From positions 23,295,401-23,359,400 of the forward strand of contig CM049317.1 of NCBI GenBank assembly GCA_026874595.1: DNA of 64,000 nucleotides. Reading direction: 5' to 3'. Source of the DNA: Sipunculus nudus. Lineage: Eukaryota; Annelida; Sipuncula; Golfingiida; Sipunculidae. The notes below the pieces were generated by a model. It made no database searches. It had not been told where the DNA came from and was given only the letters and a program-made list of their open reading frames with translations. The position numbers and the translations under genes are program-made. How positions within the stretch are numbered: position 1 is the stretch's first letter; each line of letters starts with the position of its first letter. This document shows positions 46,990 through 60,000 of this stretch, one piece after another.

Positions 46990-48350
46990 AAAACGAAACA
47001 TGTTACCTCTTCTCAGGCCCAACCTTTCCCTCGGATGACTATTACCAATGGCACAACCAGTTCCCCAAGCATATTTAAAGCGTATAACATGTAGCAAAAA
47101 TAATTATGGCCGCAGTTTACAGTTTTATTTACCGGATTCATCACGAGAACACAATTACAAGCACAGCTGTTACATGCTAACGGATATGTTTGCTTAGAGT
47201 ATTTAAATAATTATTCTAAATTCAGTTGGAAATATGCCACCTGGTACAATAAGCATATATTGGAAAACACAATTATTCTTCTCATATCAATACACTTCTT
47301 AATAGAAATCTCATTGCTGATGTGAATATCGGAAGGAATCGTCTATTTTTTTAAATAAATTTTTAATTATGCCATATTCTTTCAGCTTGTTAACAGTTCA
47401 TCAACTACTGGGGAAGCGCTTATTCAGTCCTCCGGTTACCGGCAGTCTCCGACCAACGTCAGTGTGTGTGTGGGGGGGGGGGGGGGGGGGCGGTAGCGGG
47501 GACCCCCAGATCCTCAAATTATACCAGAATTATTTTGCATAGCAGCCTACCCTGGTAATACCAACATTATTATGTTTATTCATAATATTTATGTATTTAA
47601 ACATGTACTTGTTTCGGATGTGTGAAGTACTTGTTCTACATGTACTTGCAGCATGGATACCCTAGAAAAACGGAAGGTACACAGTGCGCAGTCTCGGACT
47701 CACAAGAGTAGGACTCTGCTATTTAGGGATTCTTGTAGTCAAAATTTGACACCCAAAATGCCCCACACCAGGGTATCTAAATATACCAACGGCGTAGATA
47801 TCTATAGGCCTAAATGAAGTAAAGAAGGCAATGTAGCCTGTCCAAGTGTGTTGGATAAGAAATGTTTTACGGAAAATTACATAAACACGGATTTTTGTTT
47901 GTGGTAAGGACTTTACGGAATAATCAGTATTTTTAAGCATGCACATGTGGAATGTAAACAAAAAGAGTTCCCTCGAAATGTAGCAATTTTTTATTTTTAA
48001 GTTTGACAGTTGAGGCAAGTAGTCCCGGCCGTACCCAAACAGAAGACGACCGTTTTTAGTGAATGCGACATCTAGTGGAGGGGTGATTATGGTTTGCTTT
48101 TATAACGCAGTGTCTATGTATATATCCAGTATAAAGCGCCATCTATTGTACAAAACAAAAATTTAATCCCACTTCAATTTGAGCCATTAGGCTCCGTCAA
48201 AAAATTAAAAAAAACACAAAACAAAAAGAATCACACACGCGCACACGCATTTTTCAGATTAACATTAGTATTTATATGTGAGCTTACAAATAACTTTAAC
48301 TTAAAGGTTTTTTATTATACAATTTGCTGCCCATGCAGGCCTGAAGCTTG
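46990..48350. other. Intergenic; nothing recognised
   Basis: Contains a G19 run at 47472-47490. The 99-codon minus frame at 47719-48018 has no motif I know. Confidence 0.4.
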
Positions 48351-48351
48351 G

Positions 48352-48376
48352 TATATATATATATTTATGTAAATAT

Positions 48377-48440
<64 letters not shown>
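48352..48440. repeat. (AT)n microsatellite
   Basis: Interrupted AT repeats ending at the TA that abuts the next element. Confidence 0.95.
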
Positions 48441-48441
<1 letters not shown>

Positions 48442-48444
<3 letters not shown>

Positions 48445-50078
48445 TCGAAACTCTCTTAGTGGGCACCTCTATTAAGTGGGCACCTCTATAAAGTGGGCAC
48501 TTATGGCCAGTCCCATATTTTTTTCTTTCTATTTATTATATTTAGCTAATGTGGGCACCTCTATTTTCTGTAAAGTGGTCATTTTCCCGAGCTTATGTGG
48601 GCACTTTATCGATTTTCCCAACTGATGTGTCTTCCCAATTAAACTTTAGGAGCTTTATTTATTGTGAATTTTTAAATATAAGTAATCAGAACAACTGATG
48701 AATATTCTATATTTATATTTCAACTATTATTAGTATTAATGATAATGATAAAACTGATGAACATACGTCAGAGGGCTGTTACTGTCTGTTTGCATAATCA
48801 TGATAATAGCCTTCTTGACTCAAGGCTAGGCATGGGACACATGCATACTAATTAGACTTCTTTGATGTGCCTGCTCGGTAAGGTCAGACCTCAGTCCAGG
48901 TTAAGTAAACCAATTCCACGTGCGTTTGTTGTGTGATGGGAGGATTTCACCCAGATCCCAGACTTTGCCCTGATTTGATTGGCTGGTACACGTGTGATAT
49001 CATGGACTGAATTTTATCAAGAACTCAGATCTAGTAATGCATGTTGTTTTTATTCTCTGTTGAAAATTTGGGACTGACAGAGGCAGAAATACTGTGCTTT
49101 TACTGAGATCTAGAATTTTTAGTCACAGGGGATTTCCCAGTGTGTGACGTCACTGCCGATTTGACAGTGCTCATAGATGTGCCAATAGTTTTTGAACAAA
49201 TTACACAACCTCATGTTTTTAGTGGAAACAAAGATAGAATTTTTTAGGAACGGGGCTCATTTGATGTCAAATCTATATTAATATTTTTTTCATAGGCAAT
49301 TATGTTTTATGATAATATAATGAAATTTGGAATAACTTTGCTTGACCTCCAGACTTGCTATTTCTATTATGTTTATCGCCAGCAGTGAATGCATTACTCG
49401 TTAGCCATACATACAATACTGATTAGCATATCTTGATCTCACAGTTTAATATTAGGCTTTCTTATTTCAATGAAGCAAAGAAACTGCTATAGTAATTACC
49501 ATGATTGGATGCAATGCTCATTCACCCAATTACCAGGAACTGTGAGATAAAGTAATAAGATACAGTTCCCCTGTCTCCGTGAAATGTTTACTTTGCAGTT
49601 GCACTTTATGATAACACCACACACTGATCATTCCCCTGCATTCTGTGTCATATTCACGATTACTGTCCAATTATAAAATGTCAAATTCTGAGAATGGCTT
49701 GTCTAATAGAAAGTTTGTAGAACAGTATGGTATATCTTAGGATATATTAGGTAACTTTGAGATGCATTGGGTAAATCTAAATATTAGAAAGATTCTTGTA
49801 GATTATGTCCATCGATATATGTTATAACATGCACACACACCCACACACATATATATTACCATTATAATTTTTACTTATATATCGTCATGTTTAAAAAAAG
49901 AAGGAATGAACATAAATCAAGTTAATGAAGTACTCTTATAACTGGTGCAACTGTGGTCATATTTTAAAGTAGGTGGTAGCACTGAATTTGGCAGCTATTA
50001 CCTCCATATAGTGGACACCTCTATAAAGAGGGCAGTTTGGCCCAGTCCCAAGGGTGCCCACATTATAGAGGTTGGACT

Positions 50079-50079
<1 letters not shown>
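48442..50079. mobile_element. Non-autonomous pogo/Tigger-like DNA transposon
   Basis: The left end CAGTCGAAACTCTCTTAGTG then GGCACC, and the right end whose reverse complement is CAGTCCAACCTCTATAATGT then GGGCACC, form imperfect ~27-base terminal repeats flanked by TA on both sides. CAGT-N-AACCTCTAT-type ends are usual for pogo/Tigger. Both ends also carry an internal 'cacctctataaag.gggca' motif. 1.64 kb with no transposase frame. Confidence 0.75.

Positions 50080-50080
<1 letters not shown>

Positions 50081-50120
<40 letters not shown>
50081..50120. repeat. (GA)n microsatellite at the edge of the Tigger-like element
   Basis: Twenty AG dinucleotides starting at the target TA. Confidence 0.95.
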
Positions 50121-50126
<6 letters not shown>

Positions 50127-50320
50127 CGAAATATTCAATTTGTAGTTCACACATCTATATAAATGTATATTTATATATCTATAGTACGTGACAGCGCTTT
50201 CCTTCTGCTGGACTCCAGATATACTCGTAATGGTTAATCGAGTACAGGTCCTACCGTCCTAGTCCAAGGTACACAAGTCCAAGTCCGAAACCCTAATGAA
50301 ATGGCCTCGAGTCCTCCGTC

Positions 50321-50323
<3 letters not shown>

Positions 50324-50357
<34 letters not shown>

Positions 50358-50514
50358 CACACATATGCACACACACATATATATAACCACCGCACGGCAG
50401 CTTACTACTACGTATACTTTCGTACATTCAGCTGAACTACTGTGGTATATATGTACGTATATATACCTTTATATATATATATAGTATATATATGTATATA
50501 GTATATATATATAG

Positions 50515-50584
<70 letters not shown>
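50324..50584. repeat. Compound AT/AC microsatellite cluster
   Basis: (AT)n at 50324-50352, AC-rich to 50385, then AT arrays from about 50465 to 50582. The Tyr-Ile open frames on both strands are artefacts. Confidence 0.93.
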
Positions 50585-50586
<2 letters not shown>

Positions 50587-50716
50587 GCGCCATTCCAGGA
50601 TTCTTTGCAGGAAGGGGTCACTTGGGGTCATGCATAAAAATTGTCTAAAATAAGGTCGTTGGTTAGGAAGGGGGGGGGGATCTCAACCCCCAAAACCATC
50701 GGCATCATAAGATATA

Positions 50717-51366
50717 GCCGTGACAACCCGACTCGGTAGGCAATCGGATAACTGGGCTGGTAAGCCTACTCGAGTCGTGATACTAGTAATATGGAGGAAT
50801 GTATCGCAATGGTCTTGCATCTGGTTGCATTCATATTGTGGTAAACGGCCCATAATCTCAATATTGTGCTTAGAATGGTGAATAAACCTAATAGTATATA
50901 TGTGAGCTCGGAACCCACACTGAAACATCGTCTCCAAGGACACGTTTCATTTCCTGTGTCGCCTGCAAGTTGTCTGCGTCCTGTAACCCGTGCGAGCCAT
51001 GCTTGTGTTCATGCAATCATAAATTCAACAAACCTGCCGAGGGGTTTACCAATGTGCTGGGTTAAACAGGAACTTTTCTCGCTCATATTTGGTATTATTA
51101 GAAAGTACACAAAAAATGCTAACGAATGGTCAGGTTTATATTGATTGACAATGTACCTGTAGCCCATGAAGCGTTGTCAGAAATGACGAAAATATTTGCA
51201 TCTTCATAAGGCCTTATAATGCGACCCTCAGACCTAGATGTCATGACACTCTGGCGCCAGCAGTCTGGTCGTAATGCCAGACAGTCAATATGACGCTACA
51301 TAAGATATGTCTAAAAAAATGGTTGTTGGGTTGAGAGCGGGGGGGGGGGGGGGGGGGGGGGGGGGG
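50717..51366 (+). repeat. 600-bp dispersed repeat, copy 2, with a G28 run
   Basis: 50717-51296 matches 38391-38970. About 40 bases later comes a run of 28 G (51339-51366). A shorter poly-G (~50671-50680) precedes it. Confidence 0.8.
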
Positions 51367-51467
51367 TTGTAGAAGGTACAGTTACCCTCCGGTGTAAAGT
51401 GCGCTATTGCCTCCAGACAAGGCCAGAGGGATATTACGATGAAGGAAACAACACTGTAAATTCACCA

Positions 51468-51542
51468 CAGACTGTTTCTCGGGATACGACCCGATCCTCA
51501 ACAAAATTCATATGAGAATCGGGTCGCATCCCGTCTGTAGTG
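51468..51542. repeat. 30-bp inverted repeat (hairpin)
   Basis: cagac...gggatacgacccgat is followed by atcgggtcgcatcccgtctg with a ~12-base loop. It could be a MITE end or a fold-back scar. Confidence 0.6.
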
Positions 51543-51546
51543 AAGA

Positions 51547-51548
<2 letters not shown>

Positions 51549-51601
<53 letters not shown>
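51549..51601. repeat. (AT)n microsatellite
   Basis: About 26 AT dinucleotides. Confidence 0.95.
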
Positions 51602-51602
<1 letters not shown>

Positions 51603-52795
51603 CCTGGCCACACGCAGTTCCATATCACTCGGTGTAAATTTATTTATAGCTGTGTTAAGCAAAGCGTTGAAAGCACAACGCCCCGCATAACGTCCCATCG
51701 CCACGCATTAACACACGTTATGTGACTGCGGAATTCAACTGGAATAAATAATAACACGACCCAAGTGAATGTTTGATACGCTTCAATCAATTTCGTAAAG
51801 CGCTGATGTGAGTCACGCTTACGGAACAGGATTAATAAACAGATGCATGGTGTCATAACCTTTGAGGAGAGATTCTGCTTTTAATCAGGTAAGGATACAT
51901 TTTTTCTGACAGTTTGTTACAAGTAATCCAAGATGGGAAGTTTAACGATTGCTTCATCGGTGCCAGATGGCGATTTGACATATTGAAGAGGACCATGTGA
52001 AAATCCACTTTTTTCAGACGGTTATAAAATGAGACTACAACCGTGGAAGATTTATTACTTACGTCACTCTCACCATCCGTCGTATTTGGGGTTTTAACTT
52101 TGGGGTTCTTTCTTGAACACACACACATACACAAACTGAATCTTTCTGTCTGTCCGTCTGTCTGATTGTCTGTCTGATCTGTCTGTCTCTCTATCTCTCG
52201 CATATTAGAAGTGTTGGAAACACGTCCGCAATATAAATATTTTATGTTTGTGTGTGTGTTGGGGGGTGGGGGGGGGGTGGGGGGCTTATTCTGCCCCTTT
52301 CTAATATAATGAACAATTAAATTATCCAAATTATTATATCTGACTAAAGGCGGATTAAAGATTGCAACTGAACATTTAAACTATACTTATTGTTAAATAC
52401 ATGTATGTCTTACGACTTTGTCAAAAATACAATAATATACTAGATTGTCCTAGTTATTAATATAATTTATTCATAACGGAAGGTTGTAGGCCCCCCCCCC
52501 CCCCATGTATTCCTATACACCTGAACGCTCTGTCAACCGTGACGTTATCGATTAGCCCCCCCCCCCCCCCCCCCCACCTGCGCCACAATCCCTCTGCCCC
52601 CCCTTCTGCCCAATAAAATAATTTGTACATCCCTGCATATAAGCGTTTCACAACCATATGTTGCGATAGTTTACCACCTATACGGGTAGATATGTATGAT
52701 GTAGATATGTATACTATTGACATTTTCTGTAAACATACATGGGCTCCTGTCCCTTAACAGCAATGCAAGTACTATGTTCGTTAAATTGCATTAAA
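51602..52795. other. Intergenic; simple repeats only
   Basis: Includes (TG)/(TCTG) stretches near 52140-52200 and C runs at 52491-52504 and 52556-52575. A minus frame of 158 codons (51853-52329) spans the simple repeats and has no motif. Confidence 0.45.
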
Positions 52796-53212
52796 TACTG
52801 TGGTTTCCATTTTTGTTCGCAAGGTTTTCAAATTCGCGAAATTCGCGAGAGGTTATTATCGCTAAAATAAAAACCTGCGTAAATAAAAGGTCCCTTCGTC
52901 GAAGACTGGATTAAAGATAAAAAAATTGATATTATGAATGATAACAGATCTTGTAGGTTCACAGATTGCTATAATTATGAATTATATCTGATCTTTCAAA
53001 TTATATGCCTTTAATGAACAAAAAATTCCACTTGGTCGATGTTCCCTCGGGTCTCCATGCAAGTTTTGTTTTCAATCAGTTCATGTAATAGTGGAAATAC
53101 TCTGTGAACGTCTTATGTATGATTAGATCTCGAAAATGGAAGCCACGCGAGACACTGGAAACGTGAAAATTGCAAAATATTAACCCCGCGAATATGATGC
53201 CAACCCCAGTAT
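52796..53212. mobile_element. Small inverted-repeat element (ACTGTGG ends, CGCGAA interior)
   Basis: The left end tactgtggtttccatttttg and the right end gatgccaaccccagta are imperfect reverse complements. The interior has cgcgaaattcgcgag-type words on one side and ccgcgaat on the other. About 417 bp. Confidence 0.6.
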
Positions 53213-53656
53213 AACAGACGCCAACAAAATCTCTAAGACTCCAAACCAATTGAGCTCTGGTAACCACAGTTCTCTGTCTGCAGCCCCCCCCCCCCCCCCC
53301 CGATCCCAAGTACTCGCACTGAATCCCCAAGATGTGCCATATAGGACGTTTACTCTGCATTATGTGTATATTTGGTATAATTCATTGCTTAGAAAGGTTT
53401 AAATGATATAAAGGTTCCTTGTGCGTTTAGCTAAACACCTTGTTGTCTGAAGCATGAAACCACAAGCCTCATTAAGTACCTCGCACAATAATATCCTGTT
53501 TTTGTCCAAATTTCAAATATATATATATATATGTTTTGCTACACCAAAGAGAACGCATGTAAATCTTCATACGTGTATACTTACGTCTGGTACCAATTTA
53601 ATCCATATGCACTTACAAAAAGTATACTTCGCGTCTTCTTACGTCTTCGTTTAACA

Positions 53657-53716
53657 TTTATTATTATTATTATAATTATTATTATTATTATTATTATTAT
53701 TAAAATCATTATTATT

Positions 53717-53761
<45 letters not shown>

Positions 53762-53765
53762 GTTA
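53657..53765. repeat. (ATT)n microsatellite
   Basis: Trinucleotide ATT repeats with a few interruptions. The poly-Ile open frames are artefacts. Confidence 0.95.
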
Positions 53766-53978
53766 ATATTTTTTTTATTATCATATTATGTGTGTAATAT
53801 TTTAGATATTTTAATTTAACTCTCTGAAAACGTAAAATAGTCATTGTGTATCTGAAAATCCTGTAAAATTTCCCATTTTTCATTTCCATTTATATTCCAT
53901 GACCACTTTCCTGTTATTTACGCTATTTTTGTACAATTGGTGTAATACATGTACAACTTTCCATCATACAGTGTCATC

Positions 53979-54087
53979 ATGAGTGCCGGGGAGCGTAACT
54001 TTGGTTACATGCCGTACGACAGGGGATTGGCGGGAAACAATGATGGCGGCAACCGTGACACGCCCATGACCCCGACACACGAACCAG
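53979..54087 (+). CDS. Gene 4 exon 1: initiator Met and N-terminal tail
   Basis: The ATG is preceded by tcatc and, seven bases upstream, by a possible acceptor (catacag). 36 codons plus one base to the donor CAG|GTTAGA, leaving phase 1, as required by exon 2. Ends TPMTPTHEP. Confidence 0.82.
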
Positions 54088-57000
54088 GTTAGAACAACAA
54101 AAACCAAACCTGCCTTTGCAAGATAACATAACCATAATCCAGTCCACTACGGTATCCTAAAATATTTGGGGGCCTTTTTCACACCTGGACAATTTACTCA
54201 TGCAGATCCGGAAATTCGTCACCAGGGGGGCCCTAATACTAGCTGGCCTAGGGGTTGATGGGTATTAAGAGAAAATAAGTTCTGAAATAACGCTCTGGAA
54301 AATCACTTTGGCCCTCAAGGTAAAAAAAAATATCGTCTTGCTTTGAGTGTATGGTTTATTTATTAAGCTGAATTCACATCTTTAGGACTTGATAGAAATT
54401 TACAAATTTGTGAGAGCTATCGAATTAAATAGGCCCGGAGAGAATTTACCTAAACATATTGCAATCTCAAAACCGGAAATTTCAATTAAGTATAAATTCC
54501 ACTTATTAAAAGCGGGCAAACAGTTGCCTAAATAAACCTTATAATACAAAAAGGTCGTTTTAGAGACTGGTGATGTAGTTTGGTTCGAATATAAATGAAA
54601 TTCTGTAGGATTTTTTTTCTTTCACGTGCAAGCTATATAGGGTGTGTTCGGTGTGTAGGAATATAGGCCTAATGCGTGTGTACCACGAAACGATCCCGCC
54701 ACACGCAACAGTCTGTTTCCCCGATGTGAAATACAACCACACCAAAGGAATGCAATGCCTCTGACTATATTCACACGCACATAGCTTATAAATAATTATG
54801 TGCACATTCCCAGTGGGAAAATTAAAGGTTAGGAAAGGAATATATAGGTCTTTTATAGACGATCATATAAGATAATGTATAACGTTCATGTGATATTGTG
54901 AAACAGTATATATACAAACACGCATGTTATGTTTCCCCTAATTTCAAGAGATAATATGCAAGTTTTATTAAACTGCCTATATGCATATAATCCATTAAAT
55001 CTAAAAAAATGTATAAATGTGAATTTGTGAATAAAAATGAACAAAAACAAAAAAAAAAACAAAGAGTCCGTAAAAAGTATAATTCGAAATTCCATATTTT
55101 AGAATTCAAAATATCCCCATGTCTATATAATTTACAGTCACTTTCAAGGTTTCAACAAACTATGATATTTGATCAATTTTGACAGCTTTGATATCAAAAT
55201 TTTTATTGCAACGGGAATTTGATTAAATCAGGACTTTGTATCATATGTTAAAGAAAATATAAATGATTAGTTTATATGTAAATGTATCAAATAACTGAGG
55301 TTTTAGCTGCTATCCCTGATAAATGTCCATGCACACTCCTCAAAGTCAAATCCTCGCTCTAGCGATATAGGGACACAGTCTTGTGGAAAGGATAAGTAGG
55401 TCATATACTCTAAAAATGTATTCCTACTATGCTTTGAGGATTTTGGCGTGGTAAAAAAAGCGTTATTCCAGTCTCAAAACCGACCTCGTACTTGGAGTAC
55501 GTTTGTGTCACCCTTATCGAACCCTGACAGGTTTATTTCTCACAGTTTCTCAAACCGCTCATGGGACTGCCATTTTGCGTACACTCTAAAACCCAGATGT
55601 CATAGGCCGCATGTCGCAAATTATGACGTTTGAAAGTTGTCATCGTGGGTTTCACTGACTTGCTCCTGTGACCTTTGCCCTTGGAAGTTTTGATGTGCGT
55701 GAGCGTCATAGTTCTCACAGTACCGATGCAACAAACAAAAAGTAGAATTTGAATTTTCTGATCTGAAAAATTCGGCCTGTCTTTGAATTTGATATTGCAT
55801 CTGCTACTAAATACTCAATAAATAAAACGATAGTAGCAAGCCTAAATTGGCGCTGTTGAATGTCATGCGATTTTCACTGGGCTTAAGAACTTTAGAGGGG
55901 GGGGGGGATTCTGACCCAGTTGAATGAGTGTGCCGGGAATCCCACTTTACTTTATACATACACACACCCACACACCATCACATACACACAAAGGGAAATG
56001 AACACATACCATCTTGGCATGGGTAAAAATGAGACGAATAAAAGGAAATTCAGCATTACGGAACATTAGATCCCGCCGGAATGATTCTTTAACTTCCCTT
56101 TGTGCTCACAGTTGATACCGAAAATATAGTTAAATTTGTACTGCAGTCTGAACCTACATGAATACCTCCGCCAGCATTCTAATTAAACTACCTATGTTTT
56201 AACACAACGTCATAGTTTACTAACATTGTTCACAGGTTAACAACAGAGTTAAGATGGCCCATGATACCAAGGAATGGCCAGTGGTTTTTACCAGAACAAA
56301 GAAAATGCCTATTTCACATAGACATTATTCATATGAATAAAAAAACATCATAATGGATACATTTATCTAAAAAATAATGAAAAAAAAATAATAATTTGTC
56401 CCTTGGGTGATGTGTTCCTTTGATAGTCATAAATAAATGATAAGTTATCAAGATCTGGTCTTAACTTTTTCCGTCAAGTTTCTGACAGACAAACCAACCA
56501 AACAAGTATTCAAGTAATAGACTAATCAAAAATATAATAGTCACCACATGGGGGAGCTGTAATCATATAGCAATGTTTACGGCAGAAACACGACATTAAT
56601 CAGTTGAACCAAGTTAAGTCAATGATTAAATGTAAGCAAATAATCAGCTAACTTTTTCACTAATCATTAATTCGTTGATAAGAAATTTCTTTAAATTTAA
56701 TTTCATATTTTATAATAAACACGCACATGGGCACAGCAGGTAATGTTGTCGTTATAGAGATCAAAATTTTTAAGTGAGCCCTATGGTTTGGTTTTGTTTA
56801 GGATACGGACACCCGGGGGCGCTACCGGATACTTATTTGTCAAGCAGGGATCAGATTCGAAGGGATGAGGAGGCGTCGGATGAGGCGTTCTTGTTCAGTG
56901 AGAAAACCATCAGGAGGTCGTTTATCCGAAAGGTACAAAAGATTTGGAAAATAGTCGTACGTCTTTATTACGTACTGGTGTATGGCATTTGATTTCATTC

Positions 57001-60000
57001 AATATGCATTTCCTCTCTGTCTGTGTGTCAGTCTCTCTCTCTATTTCATGCATGGTGGCGTAATGGTTAGTGTGTTGGACTTTTGGGTTCCCATCCCGGT
57101 TTCGACATTAATACACTTAGCCAAAGTCTTCCTCACAAGACGCGGACACGAACCAATAACCATGAGGTCACAAGTCCAGCGCCGTAACCTTTACGTCACC
57201 ACGCTCCACAACGTGTATAAAAACTTCCTACAAATTAATATATAGAAACCTCGACCACTGGGTAATAAGAAAATCCCAAGACCCCTTCACTAGCTATATT
57301 TCATAACATTCAACTGATTGATAGCGCTAAAGTATGAACATTCATGTTTTAAAGCATTATTAGCACACTCAGTTTATTCAATTAAAAATTTAAAATGCTA
57401 CATTTAACATTTGCTGACAAAAATGTGTAAAGAGGAAGGCTGATCGGGTCATAATGTGGTCGCATGAAATTTGGTTCTGACATGTCTTACAACGATCGGC
57501 CGGGACCAATAAACTGGTCGTGATATCCGGGGTGTTTGTCCATTATGGGTGGTCGACAGACGAGGTTTCTACGGAATATCAGTTATACAGCCTTCTATTA
57601 ACCAGGATCTTGTGGACAATATGCACCCTATTTTAGTTTGGAATTTTAATGTGTTGTTCATTATTCAGGTATACCTGATACTGACAGTCCAGCTGCTGGT
57701 GACCGTTGGATTCATCCTTTTCTTCCTGCTGCAGTAAGTAAATAAATAAATATACAAACAAAAAAATAAACAAACGAAAACAGACAAACAACAAGGCAAA
57801 CACGAAAATAAAAAAAAAGCCAAATAAAGGAGGTGTTATTATTTTGCTCTCTAAGCTGAGGAAAACCATTCTCCACACAGAAGAGCTACGATTGTCAAAC
57901 CTATATATTATTTACTTGTTGCCCCTGCTCGGAGGCTTGAGGAAAACATGACATGGACTTCCGGTTGCGTATTTTTTCTCTCTTTGAATTCAAAAGAGCT
58001 TGTCATTTGTATTTAAATGATATATGTTTTTACGTTGATCATCATCTTATAAACCTATACGTCATAGATTGTTTTCCGGATTTTTTTTGTATAAAATAAT
58101 CATTGAATGTCTTTTACTTAAAATAAATTTCTCATTAAATGCGCGTGAGCGAAGCCATGGAAATTATGTTTGTAACTGTCCTAGCTTATTATTATTTTTT
58201 TTTTCTTTAAACATCAATTTTTGGCGCAGATCAGGAAAAATGAATAAATAGCAGGATCCAAAAGGATTGTCTTGCTGTGACGGTTGTATGCGCTGTACTG
58301 AGTGGCATTTTATTTTTATTTATATCTTAGATAGATTTTTGTGATCCTACATTAATTTGCATACCATTATGGATCCTTCCTTTTTCAGTGAACCAACCAA
58401 GATGTGGGTTCAGAAGCATTCCTGGTTTTATTACCTTTCATAGTAAGTCGATTTCTGGCTCTTACGTCACAATGACATTGGAACACCAGATGAAAGTCTT
58501 TGAAAAGTAAATCTTGCATCATTTTAACAATGCCATGATGATTCGTTGTTAGAAATGCTTTGGTTTTTATCTGGAAAATAATTAAGGGTTTCTATATTTA
58601 ACAAATAGAGGATGCAAGGAACTGAGTTTTAATTATTAATCCCAGCACTACAGCTTCCCCATCCCAGCGTCATCTTGCGGTTCTGCATCGAAACATATTA
58701 ATTGTGAGAGGGCCGCTTTTACAAGAAAATTTGAATATCCTGATAAAATAAGATAGATTATATGAGTGGTCAGTAGGATTTATACCATAAAATCGAAACA
58801 TGCTTCAAGATTCCACCAAGTATAAATGAGAAATCGTCAGAAGTATAAGTAATAGTTGAAGCAAATGTAAAGCAACTAAAGTTTTTTTTTTTTTTTTTTG
58901 TGAAGGATGATATTAAGATACGTTTCATAGATTTCAGTCAATCGTTACACAATTTAGGAGCGCAGATACCTTCAGACTATTAGCCTATATTTGGGAGTCA
59001 TTCTGACCATACATCGTCATAAATATATCCATGATGGAATTTATGTTTACGGCTTGTCCTTCAGGACCATGGTAGCCTGGTGACGTCAATCGATACGAGA
59101 TTATGACGTCACAAATAACAATAAGTTGCATCGCAATAAATCATGGCAGTCAGAAACTGTGTTAACATGTAACATCCAATAATTGATGTTACATAGTGTG
59201 CCTATACATACAGTTATGAACACGTATGTATAACAAAACAAAATTAAAGGCGTTTTTTCCCCTATTTTTAAAGCAAGGGAACATGATGGTTCCTATTAAA
59301 CAATAAGCAACAGGGCCTCATCCTTTTATCATACTCAGCACACGGAAAACACGTTGTTGTTTCTCTCATCGGTCTTATCTACAAAGAATTCTATAAAAAA
59401 AAACCTGCATTTCAAGGAATACAAGCCTCCGCCATGTGGGCATTCACTTGTTCCTCCATATTCTAATCATCTTACTGAACATTTGTGAAGCATCCCTTGA
59501 TAAGGTTCCTGAATGTGGACCATGTGCCGGATCCACACAAAAATCTAAAAGATTCTTCTTGGCATTTCCTGAAATGCCCTGAAAATTTCGCAAGATTCAG
59601 CTCATGAATCTGGAGTTATGTTGTTAACCAACACACACCAAAACACACTAGAACAGATGTAAACGTACCCTGTCCCAGTGGAGCCATTTATACACCAAAT
59701 TATTATACTTGTATTAGGTCACAAACAGTAGCATAACAAGGTCAAAGTTATTTTCACTGGTCATATTTCTTACCGAAAATAAATAATGAAACACTATGCA
59801 ACAACATGTACCAAATTAGCGACAGCTTGTCACCCCAAACGTCGATTTTAGATATACTGAAGACGATGGGGTGACAGTACAAGCTATTGGGTCGCATCAA
59901 TTCTAGTACGTGCAGATGTGCACGCCATTTCTGACACTAATTTTTCATTTTCATCTACTTCTCGAGCTGTCATTTTCCTGAGTTAAGACAAAAAGTGACG

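Noticed and set aside
51853-52329. 158-codon minus-strand open frame
   Set aside because: Crosses CA, TCTG and poly-C simple repeats. No domain, leader or splice support.
53531-53889. Poly-isoleucine frames on both strands
   Set aside because: Translation of the (ATT)n microsatellite.
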